Source of the DNA: an uncultured Gemmatimonadota bacterium
GTDB taxonomy: Bacteria; Gemmatimonadota; Gemmatimonadetes; Gemmatimonadales; Gemmatimonadaceae
Assembly: GCA_946480295.1 (NCBI GenBank)
Contig: CAMLIT010000091.1
Span: forward strand, 1 to 18,196
Direction of reading: 5' to 3'
Length of the DNA stretch: 18,196 nucleotides
Below are positions 6,504-13,792 of this stretch, in pieces. A program made the translations under genes and the position numbers. A model generated the notes under the pieces. That model had not been told where the DNA came from. It made no database searches and saw nothing but the letters and a program-made list of their open reading frames with translations. How positions within the stretch are numbered: position 1 is the first letter of the stretch; each line of letters starts with the position of its first letter.

Positions 6504-7960
6504 TGCGCGCCACGTGGAGGGCCCGCCGGTCCGCGATGGTCGGCCTCGCGCTCGTCGCGGCGGCCGCGACGGCGCGGGCGCAGACGCTGGATCGGACGAA
6601 GGTGCCGACGCCCGGGCCGACGCCGCAGCTGCACGTGCCGGCGTGGACGACGACGACGCTCCCCGACGGGGCGCTGCTCATCGTCTCGCCTCGGCACAAC
6701 CTGCCGCTCGTCTCGTTCAACATCGCGTTCGTCGGCGGCGCGGCGCAGTTCGAGCCCGCCGACAAGACGGGGCTCGCCGGCTTCGTCGCCGCCATGCTGA
6801 GCGAGGGCACGAAGACGCGGAGCGGCGACGAGCTGTCGAACGCGCTCCAGCTCCTCGGCACGAACGTCTCCGTCGCCATCGGCGACGAGAGCGGGAGCAT
6901 CGGCTTCGTCTCGATGAAGGACAAGTTCCAGCCGGTGCTCGCCATCCTCGAGGACATGCTCGTCAACCCGACGTTCCCCGCGGACGCGCTCGAGCGGCTG
7001 CGCGCGCGCACCCTCGTCGCGCTGAAGCAGCAGCGCGACCAGACGCCGGTGCTCGCGCGCAACGTGTTCGTGAAGACGGTCTACGGCACGGCCCACCCGT
7101 ACGGGCGCTTCGCCACCGAGCAGTCGGTGGGCGCGATCACCCGCGACGACATCGTCAAGTTCCACGACGCCTACTTCCAGCCGGGACGGGCGATCATCAC
7201 CGTGGTCGGCGACGTGGATCCCGCGCAGGTGAAGGCGACGATCGAGAAGACGCTCGCGCCCTGGCCGGCCGGCGGGTCGAAGCCGGCGTTCGACTACCCG
7301 CCCGTGCCGGCGTCGCGGCCGACGACGATCTACCTCGTGGACAAGCCGGGCGCGGCACAGTCGTCGTTCGCCATCGGGCTGGCCGGCCCGCCGCGCGACA
7401 CGCCCGACTTCTACGCGCTGGACGTGATGAACACGATGCTCGGCGGCATGTTCCAGTCGCGGCTCAACGCCGACATCCGCGAGCAGAAGGGATACAGCTA
7501 CGGCGTCGGCTCGCGCTTCTTCTTCGGCAAGGGGCCGGGGCCCTTCCGCGCCGGCGGCGACGTCGTGACCGCGAAGACGGACAGCGCGCTGATCGAGTTC
7601 ATGAAGCAGCTCCGCGGGATCCAGGGCGGGATCCCGGTGACGGACGAGGAGATGACGACCGCGAAGGCCGCGGACGTACAGAGCCTCCCCGAGCGCTTCG
7701 CCTCCGTGTCGTCGGTGGCGGGGAGCATCACGGCGCTGTACCTCGAGGGGCTGCCGCCCGATTACTACCAGCGCTACGGGAAGAACATCGACGCGGTGAC
7801 GAAGGACGACGTCGTGCGCGTGGCGCGGAAGTACCTCGACCTCGACCACCTCGCGATCGTGATCGTCGGCGACCGCAAGCAGATCGAGGAGCCGCTGCGG
7901 AAGACCGGCATCGCGCCGGTGGTGGTGCTCGACCTGGACGGGAACCCCATCACGACATAG
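6503..7960 (+). CDS. Secreted M16-family partner subunit lacking the zinc site
   Basis: The ATG overlaps the upstream TGA (TGATG) with GGAGG nearby, so the two genes are translationally coupled. The 485-residue protein has a signal peptide (RARRSAMVGLALVAAAAT, then ARAQ) and the M16 fold. Where the active partner has HxxEH, this one reads G93-F-V-A96-A97 in GLAGFVAAMLSEGT, so the zinc site is gone. The substrate-anchoring region is kept: R326 and Y331/Y333 in NADIREQKGYSYGVGSRF. Loss of zinc with retention of the R/Y pair is the known division of labour in two-subunit M16 enzymes (mitochondrial processing peptidase and bacterial homologues). I infer an obligate heterodimer with the product of the preceding gene. 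Confidence 0.93.
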   Translation: MRATWRARRSAMVGLALVAAAATARAQTLDRTKVPTPGPTPQLHVPAWTTTTLPDGALLIVSPRHNLPLVSFNIAFVGGAAQFEPADKTGLAGFVAAMLSEGTKTRSGDELSNALQLLGTNVSVAIGDESGSIGFVSMKDKFQPVLAILEDMLVNPTFPADALERLRARTLVALKQQRDQTPVLARNVFVKTVYGTAHPYGRFATEQSVGAITRDDIVKFHDAYFQPGRAIITVVGDVDPAQVKATIEKTLAPWPAGGSKPAFDYPPVPASRPTTIYLVDKPGAAQSSFAIGLAGPPRDTPDFYALDVMNTMLGGMFQSRLNADIREQKGYSYGVGSRFFFGKGPGPFRAGGDVVTAKTDSALIEFMKQLRGIQGGIPVTDEEMTTAKAADVQSLPERFASVSSVAGSITALYLEGLPPDYYQRYGKNIDAVTKDDVVRVARKYLDLDHLAIVIVGDRKQIEEPLRKTGIAPVVVLDLDGNPITT

Positions 7961-7990
7961 AAGAGCAGGAGCTGGCAAGAGACAGCAGAC

Positions 7991-8062
7991 AGGAACCAGT
8001 GGTTCGGAGGGGGGGCGACGGATCGTCGCACCCCCTTCGTCTCTCCAACCCACTGTTTCCTC
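7991..8062 (+). terminator. Long bipartite hairpin after the M16 pair, probable terminator
   Basis: The inner stem pairs GGGGGGCGACG (8010-8020) with CGTCGCACCCCC (8024-8035). An outer arm, 7991-8008 (AGGAACCAGTGGTTCGGA), is imperfectly complementary to 8043-8061. A separate small perfect palindrome, GAACCA-G-TGGTTC, lies at 7993-8005. Located 30 bp after the stop and before the next promoter, this is well placed to end M16 transcription. The two-tier layout resembles the palindromic repeats at 4815-4975 and 15166-15277, but the sequence is different. Confidence 0.6.
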
Positions 8063-8087
8063 GCCACCTGCACCACTGCATCTGCGC

Positions 8088-8115
8088 TTGACTCCGCGCC
8101 CGAATCGCATAGTTT
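8088..8115 (+). promoter_or_regulatory. Promoter for the MATE transporter leader
   Basis: TTGACT (8088-8093) and TAGTTT (8110-8115) are separated by 16 bp. This is the most consensus-like plus-strand promoter I saw, and it lies in the only long non-coding gap before the MATE gene. The predicted transcript would begin near 8122, leaving an untranslated leader of about 230 nt. Confidence 0.6.
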
Positions 8116-8143
8116 GTCCGACCTCCAGCTCACTCCCGGTCCA

Positions 8144-8236
8144 ATGCGCCACTCAGACTTCCCGTCGCACACGATGACCGCCGCCACGCCGCGCGTGGCG
8201 CGCGTCGACGTCGTCCGCGCCCGATCTTCGCACTGA
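8144..8236 (+). CDS. Possible 30-codon upstream ORF (leader peptide)
   Basis: ATG at 8144 opens MRHSDFPSHTMTAATPRVARVDVVRARSSH-type sequence (start MRHSDFPSHT, end VVRARSSH) with TGA at 8234-8236; an internal in-frame ATG lies at 8174. It lies between the promoter at 8088 and the terminator-like hairpin at 8260, the geometry of a leader peptide. Neither start has a good Shine-Dalgarno and there is no run of one amino acid that would indicate classical attenuation, so it may be chance. Confidence 0.3.
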   Translation: MRHSDFPSHTMTAATPRVARVDVVRARSSH

Positions 8237-8259
8237 TCGCATCCTGAGCTGACCTGACG

Positions 8260-8295
8260 AGGGCGGCACCGCGATCGGTGCCGCCCTTCGTGTTT
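8260..8295 (+). terminator. Intrinsic-terminator-like hairpin in the MATE 5' leader
   Basis: A perfect 12-bp stem pairs AGGGCGGCACCG (8260-8271) with CGGTGCCGCCCT (8276-8287) around a CGAT loop, followed by TCGTGTTTT. It lies downstream of the promoter at 8088 and 66 bp upstream of the MATE start on the same strand. It would therefore stop most transcripts before the gene unless an alternative fold forms, which makes it an attenuator candidate. It could also be the terminator of a short independent RNA. Confidence 0.65.
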
Positions 8296-8352
8296 TCGGT
8301 CACGGCGGCACCGCTGCGCCCTCCGGTCGGCCCGACCACCGCCGGGAGCCTC

Positions 8353-9792
8353 ATGACAGAACCATCCGAAGCGCTGCGCCCCGCCGCCGCGTCCGCGTCG
8401 GCCGTGAACGGCGAGCCGCTGTGGGTCGCCATCCGCGACGCCCTGCGCGGGTCGCGCCGCGACTACACGAGCGGCCCGATCGGCCGCGCCGTCTTCGCCC
8501 TCGCCGTCCCCATGGTCCTCGAGATGGCCATGGAGAGCATCTTCGCCGTCACCGACGTCTTCTTCGTATCGCGCCTCGGTGCCGACGCGATCGCCGCCGT
8601 CGGCCTCACGGAGTCGCTGCTCGCCAGCGTGTACGCGATCGCCATCGGCCTCGCCATCGGTGCGACGGCGACCGTCGCGCGCCGGATCGGCGAGCACGAC
8701 GCCGACGGCGCGGCGCGCGCCGCCGTGCAGTCCATGCTGCTCGGCCTCGGCGTCGCCGCCGTGCTCGGCGCTGCCGGGATCCGCTTCGGCGCATCGCTGC
8801 TCGCGGCGATGGGCGCGGGGCCGGACGTGCTCGCGCATGCCGCCTACACGCGCATCATGCTCGGCGGGAATGCGACGATCCTCCTGCTCTTCCTGCTCAA
8901 CGCCGTGTTCCGGGGCGCGGGCGACGCGGCGATCGCCATGCGCGTGCTCTGGCTCGCGAACCTCATCAACATCGTCCTCGGCCCATGCCTCATCTTCGGG
9001 CTCGGCCCCTTCCCCCAGCTCGGCGTGGCGGGAGCGGCCACAGCGACGACGATCGGGCGCGGCATCGGGGTCGTGTATGCCTGCTCACGCCTGCTCCGCC
9101 ACGGTGGCCGCGTCGACATCCGCCGGCGGCATCTCCGGATCGAGCCGAGGGCGATCGCGCGGCTCGCGCGGATGTCGTCGTCCGGCGCGCTGCAGGCGTT
9201 CGTCGCCACGGCGAGCTGGGTCGGGCTCGTGCGCATCCTGTCGAGCTTCGGGAGCGACGCCCTCGCCGGCTACACGATCGCGATGCGGGTGATCACCTTC
9301 GCGCTGCTGCCGTCGTGGGGGCTCGGCAACGCGGCGGCCACGATGGTCGGGCAGTCGCTCGGCGCGGGGAAGCCGGAGCGCGCCGAGCGCGCCGTGTGGA
9401 TGACCGGGTTCTACAACCTCTGCTTTCTGGGCGCGACCGGGGTGGCGCTGATGCTCGGCGCGCCGGAGATCGTGGCGCTGTTCACGACGGACGTCGCCGT
9501 CGCGGGCTACGCGAGGGACGCGCTGCGCCTCGTCGCGGGCGGCTTCGTGTTCTACGCGTACGGACTCGTCGTCACGCAGTCGTTCAACGGCGCCGGGGAC
9601 ACGCTGACGCCGACGCTGCTGAACCTGGCGGTGTTCTGGTGCGGCGAGGTCCCCGCGGCGTACCTGCTCGCCGGCCCGCTGGGCATGGGGCCGCGCGGCG
9701 TCTTCCTCTCGATCGTGCTGGCGTTCTCCACGCTGGCCGTCGCGAGCGTCGTGCTGTTCCGGCGGGGACGGTGGAAGGCGAAGGTGGTGTGA
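8353..9792 (+). CDS. MATE-family multidrug/cation efflux transporter
   Basis: The 479-residue integral inner-membrane protein has about 12 hydrophobic segments in two pseudo-repeats, each opening with a MATE-like stretch: AVFALAVPMVLEMAMESIFAV with TDVFFVSRLG, and later RMSSSGALQAFVATASWVG. Other typical elements are GLTESLLASVYAIAIGL, NAVFRGAGDAAIAM, WGLGNAAATMVGQSLGAGKPERAE and FNGAGDTLTPT. It should export organic cations or drugs in exchange for Na+ or H+. The ATG at 8353 is preferred, preceded by GGGA; an upstream in-frame GTG at 8278 lies inside the terminator hairpin and would give a non-membrane prefix. The N-terminal 40 residues are a hydrophilic cytoplasmic extension. The preceding leader hairpin suggests conditional expression. 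The histidine kinase gene converges on it 28 bp away. Confidence 0.92.
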   Translation: MTEPSEALRPAAASASAVNGEPLWVAIRDALRGSRRDYTSGPIGRAVFALAVPMVLEMAMESIFAVTDVFFVSRLGADAIAAVGLTESLLASVYAIAIGLAIGATATVARRIGEHDADGAARAAVQSMLLGLGVAAVLGAAGIRFGASLLAAMGAGPDVLAHAAYTRIMLGGNATILLLFLLNAVFRGAGDAAIAMRVLWLANLINIVLGPCLIFGLGPFPQLGVAGAATATTIGRGIGVVYACSRLLRHGGRVDIRRRHLRIEPRAIARLARMSSSGALQAFVATASWVGLVRILSSFGSDALAGYTIAMRVITFALLPSWGLGNAAATMVGQSLGAGKPERAERAVWMTGFYNLCFLGATGVALMLGAPEIVALFTTDVAVAGYARDALRLVAGGFVFYAYGLVVTQSFNGAGDTLTPTLLNLAVFWCGEVPAAYLLAGPLGMGPRGVFLSIVLAFSTLAVASVVLFRRGRWKAKVV

Positions 9793-9820
9793 GCCGGCCG
9801 CGCGCGCGATCCGGGAGCGC

Positions 9821-11017
<1,197 letters not shown>

Positions 11018-11023
11018 CGGCCC

Positions 11024-12544
11024 TCATCCGCCCTCACGCGGCGAGAGGCGCTCCACGCGCGACTCGTCGGCGTTCGTCATCAACGGTCCGGGCTTGCCCA
11101 CGTATTCCGGCACTCCCGTCAGCACGCCGCGGAAGTCGTGCAGGGGCTCGCCCACGCGCAGTCCACCCGGACCGACGGCGAACTCGCGAATCGTCGACTC
11201 GTGGACGCCATAGCGCTTCTTCACCACGGAGATGGCTCGGCGCACCGAGCCGGCGTGCTCGAAATACCGCAGCAGGAGCACGGTATCGGCGAGGTAGCTC
11301 ACCTCGGCCGCGTCCTCCACCTCGCCGCCGAACACGCCGTGCTGCACGAGCGTCATGATGATGCCGACGCCGCGTTCCGCGAGATAGCTCAACAGCTCGT
11401 GGACCTGCACGAGCAGCAGCCGCTCGGCGGGCATGGCCTGCATGTAGCCGTTGATCGAGTCGATGACGATCAGCCGCACGCCATCCTCCTCCACGGCGTG
11501 CATGATGTCCCGGGCGAACTCCCCCGGCGACATCTCGGTCGGCTCGATCTGGCGCAGCCGCAGCCGTCCGTCGGCCAGGGCCTCGGATCCGCGGAGATCG
11601 AGGCTCTGGGCGCGCATGAGGGCGGTGCGCACCCGCTCGTCGAACAGGTAGACGCGCGTCGGCGCGTTCTGCCGCGCCATCTGCTCCGCGTACTGCATGC
11701 AGAGGATCGACTTGCCCGTTCCGGACGAACCCACCAGCAGCGTGCTCGTGCCACCGAGGATGCCGCCGCCGAGCAGGGCGTCGAGCTCCGCGGATCCACT
11801 GAGCAGGACCCGTGGAGCAGGCGGCTCGTGGCCTTCGTTCCAGAGGATGCGCGGATAGACGTCCACGCCGCCGGTACGAATGCGAAAATCATGGTACCCG
11901 CCGCGGTAGCGCACGCCGCGAAGCTTCATGACCTGGAGCCGCCGGCGTTCCGCGCCGTATTCCATGGCGAGGTGCTCGAGCATGATCACGCCGTGCGCGA
12001 GACTCTGCAGCTGCAGGTCGCCCTGGGGGTGGCTGCGGTCGTCGAGCAGGAGCACGGTGCAATCACGCCCGCTGAAGAACTGCTTGAGGGCGAGGATCTG
12101 CCGTCGGAAGCGCAATGCATCGCGGGCGAGCATGCGCATCTCGCTCAGCGAGTCGAACACGACGCGCGACGGCCGGTGCTCGTCCACGCGCTGCAGCACC
12201 GTGTCCATCGTGTGCTGCAACTCCACCTCGGCTGGATGGAAGAGCGTGTACGCTTCCTCCGGCTCGTCGCCCTGGATGGACGAGAGCTCGAGAATCGCTA
12301 TCCCGTCGAGCGACCACCCGTGAGATTCCGCGGCGCTGCGCAGCTCCTCAGCCGTTTCGGACAGCGTGATGTACAGCCCGCGCTCTCCCTCCTGCCGGCC
12401 TTCCAGGAGAAACTGGAGCGCGATCGTGGTCTTTCCGGTACCGGGTTCACCGTCGATGAGGTACAGCCGCTCGCGCGGAAGCCCGCCGCCGAGGACTTCG
12501 TCCAGACCTCGAACTCCGATGCGAGCGCGGCCACGGTCAGGCAA
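11024..12544 (-). CDS. KaiC-like double RecA-domain ATPase
   Basis: The protein has 506 residues and two KaiC domains. The N-terminal domain has Walker A GEPGTGKTT (32-40), Walker B Asp131 in VVFDSLSEM, and Glu63 in LSETAEEL near the catalytic-Glu site. The C-terminal domain has Walker A GSSGTGKS (272-279), Asp362 in IVIDSINGY, and Asp302-Glu303 in LFDERV. Such proteins form ATP-hydrolysing hexamers; many bacteria have KaiC relatives without KaiA/KaiB that act in stress signalling rather than a true clock. By eye the cyanobacterial phosphosite pair Ser431-Thr432 aligns with Ser416-Tyr417 here. No kaiA or kaiB is in the window. The start is TTG at 12544, keeping RARIGVRGLDEVLGGGLP, the normal domain opening. 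The kinase gene follows by 6 nt. Confidence 0.93.
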   Translation of the reverse strand: MPDRGRARIGVRGLDEVLGGGLPRERLYLIDGEPGTGKTTIALQFLLEGRQEGERGLYITLSETAEELRSAAESHGWSLDGIAILELSSIQGDEPEEAYTLFHPAEVELQHTMDTVLQRVDEHRPSRVVFDSLSEMRMLARDALRFRRQILALKQFFSGRDCTVLLLDDRSHPQGDLQLQSLAHGVIMLEHLAMEYGAERRRLQVMKLRGVRYRGGYHDFRIRTGGVDVYPRILWNEGHEPPAPRVLLSGSAELDALLGGGILGGTSTLLVGSSGTGKSILCMQYAEQMARQNAPTRVYLFDERVRTALMRAQSLDLRGSEALADGRLRLRQIEPTEMSPGEFARDIMHAVEEDGVRLIVIDSINGYMQAMPAERLLLVQVHELLSYLAERGVGIIMTLVQHGVFGGEVEDAAEVSYLADTVLLLRYFEHAGSVRRAISVVKKRYGVHESTIREFAVGPGGLRVGEPLHDFRGVLTGVPEYVGKPGPLMTNADESRVERLSPREGG

Positions 12545-12558
12545 TGGTTGATCCCGGT

Positions 12559-12587
12559 GTTGTAGGTAGTCGCTGAAGCAATGACAA
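12559..12587 (-). promoter_or_regulatory. Promoter of the KaiC-kinase operon
   Basis: On the minus strand TTGTCA (12587-12582) and TACAAC (12564-12559) are separated by exactly 17 bp, both close to the sigma-70 consensus. The predicted transcription start (about 12552) lies only about 8 nt before the TTG codon at 12544, so the message would be nearly leaderless. Confidence 0.55.
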
Positions 12588-12751
12588 TGCTACCGGGTCG
12601 AGCGGGACCACGCGAGGTGGGGGTACCAGACCAGAGAGCCGTGGCCCGGCTCGGGGATCAGGCATGAACGCCGGATATCGCCGGGCCCGCCGCATCTGCG
12701 GAAGCCCGGCGACCGCCGATGCGGACGCCATCCAGGCGATGCACACGGCAA

Positions 12752-12772
12752 GCCGCCTCGACCAGAGGCGGC
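12752..12772 (-). terminator. Short hairpin after the glycine-rich membrane protein gene
   Basis: A perfect 8-bp stem pairs GCCGCCTC (12752-12759) with GAGGCGGC (12765-12772) around a 5-nt loop, starting 15 bp past the stop of the minus-strand gene ending at 12787. There is almost no U tract, so termination is only suggested by stem strength and position. The rest of 12588-12751 holds no convincing gene. Confidence 0.4.
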
Positions 12773-12786
12773 CTCCTACGCCTTCC

Positions 12787-13074
12787 TCAGGGGTGCGACG
12801 CGCCGCCCGCGGCACCGCCGCCGCCACCACCGCCACCACCCGCGCCGGTGCCGCCCCCGCCGGTGCCGCCTCCACCGCTGCCATTCGACAGCCCCGGCGT
12901 GTTGATGTCGATCTTCGTCGTGCTGTGGCGGTTCAGTCCACCGCCGAAGAGGAACCACGCGATGATGATGAGCAGCACGACGACGACGATGGCCCAGACC
13001 ACCCCGGCACCGCCTCCGCCGCCGCCGCTGGTCTCGGGTGCTGGAGGGGGATTGTTGATGTTGACGTCGGCCAT
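12787..13074 (-). CDS. Small single-pass membrane protein with glycine-rich C-terminus, 95 aa
   Basis: ATG at 13074 is preceded by GGGAGGA 5 nt upstream, a strong Shine-Dalgarno. The product starts with a polar Asn/Pro-rich segment (MADVNINNPPPAPE) and a short Gly run. One strong transmembrane helix (AGVVWAIVVVVLLIIIAWFLF, about 23-43) follows, then a short polar patch (NRHSTTKIDINTPG) and about 35 residues made almost only of Gly with Thr/Ala (61-95). No cleavable signal peptide is evident. Function is unknown; the layout suggests a membrane-anchored flexible tail. From memory, similar short proteins occur in Gemmatimonadota. It lies on the same strand as the KaiC-kinase operon but is separated from it by a hairpin and a promoter. 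Confidence 0.75.
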   Translation of the reverse strand: MADVNINNPPPAPETSGGGGGGAGVVWAIVVVVLLIIIAWFLFGGGLNRHSTTKIDINTPGLSNGSGGGGTGGGGTGAGGGGGGGGGAAGGASHP

Positions 13075-13229
13075 GGGTCCTCCCGTGTCCTCGCGGGCAG
13101 TGGGTTGCGCACGCAGACACCGTGTCCGCGTGCCGGTCTCTTCTCTTAGGCGAGCCGCGTGCCACTGCGGCCGCGCGGACTCGACTGTCCGCCCAAGCGA
13201 CCTCTGGCAGCCGCGCCCCGTTTCCGTAT

Positions 13230-13494
13230 ATGCAGCGGCTCACCGGGCCGGATGCGGCGCGCGATCGCGTGGTCGCGCGCGCGAAGGAGCCGATGGACAC
13301 GGAGCTGCTCGCGATGGGCGACGACATCACGCGTCATCCCGAGATCGATGGCGGCGCTCCTCTACGATTTCGCCACGCATCCGGCGTATCGCGCCGCCGT
13401 GAAGCGGGAGTTCGACGCCATCCACGCGCTGCACGGCGAGTACCTGGCGGACCTGCGGAAGGTCTACACCGAACCGAAGGTGCCGGAGCCCTGA
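13230..13494 (+). pseudogene. Small gene apparently split by a one-base frameshift
   Basis: The frame from ATG 13230 reads MQRLTGPDAARDRVV, then KEPMDTELLAMGDDITRHPEIDG, and looks coding only to about 13350; afterwards it degenerates into Arg/His-rich sequence. From 13348 the next frame reads MAALLYDFATHPAYRAAVK, then REFDAIHALHGEYLADLRKVY, to TGA at 13492-13494, and looks coding only there. Removing one base in GGCGGCGCTC (about 13350-13357) joins them as HPEIDGALLYDFATHPAY in an 87-residue soluble helical protein. This could be a sequencing error, a real mutation, or a separate 48-residue ORF from ATG 13348. Family not recognised. A TATATG sequence overlaps the first ATG. Confidence 0.5.
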
Positions 13495-13522
13495 GGGCCG
13501 CCGGCGTCGCGGGACCTGTTCG

Positions 13523-13744
13523 TCAGAGGAGCCGCTTGCCCGGCTTGCGCCGCTTGATCTTCCCGCCGCGCCGGCGTTTCGCCTCTCGCTCGGCGCGCTG
13601 GAGCGCCGCGATCGCCAGCTCCGCGGTGTGCGCGGTGATATGCCAGCGGATCCCGCCGCGGTGGCGACGCTTGATCTGCTCCAGACGATCCCGGACGACG
13701 TCGAGCTCGGCCCCCTGCTCGCCCACGTTCTCCCTCCACGTCAT
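13523..13744 (-). CDS. Small basic hypothetical protein, 73 aa
   Basis: ATG at 13744 gives 73 residues: an acidic start (MTWRENVGEQGAELDVV), a basic helix RDRLEQIKRRHRG, a short IRWHITAHTAELAIAALQR segment, and a strongly basic tail (EREAKRRRGGKIKRRKPGK). The tail would suit nucleic-acid or ribosome binding, but that is only inference from charge. GGTGG lies 10 nt upstream of the ATG. It diverges from the aminotransferase with a 48-bp shared intergenic region, too short for two fully separate promoters. An alternative frame over the same DNA is Pro/Arg-rich and not coding-like. Confidence 0.6.
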   Translation of the reverse strand: MTWRENVGEQGAELDVVRDRLEQIKRRHRGGIRWHITAHTAELAIAALQRAEREAKRRRGGKIKRRKPGKRLL

Positions 13745-13792
13745 ATTTCGTGACGCCACCAAGATAGCGGATCTCCCCCTCCGGCGTAGACG

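Noticed and set aside
12537..12884. Minus-strand 115-residue frame between the glycine-rich gene and KaiC
   Set aside because: It overlaps both the Gly-rich gene in another frame and the KaiC promoter, lacks a ribosome-binding site, and its composition is Ala/Arg/Pro-rich.
12787..12890. Short GCC/ACC repeats resembling a tandem-repeat or CRISPR-like array
   Set aside because: They are glycine codons of the small membrane protein's tail; there are no spaced direct repeats.
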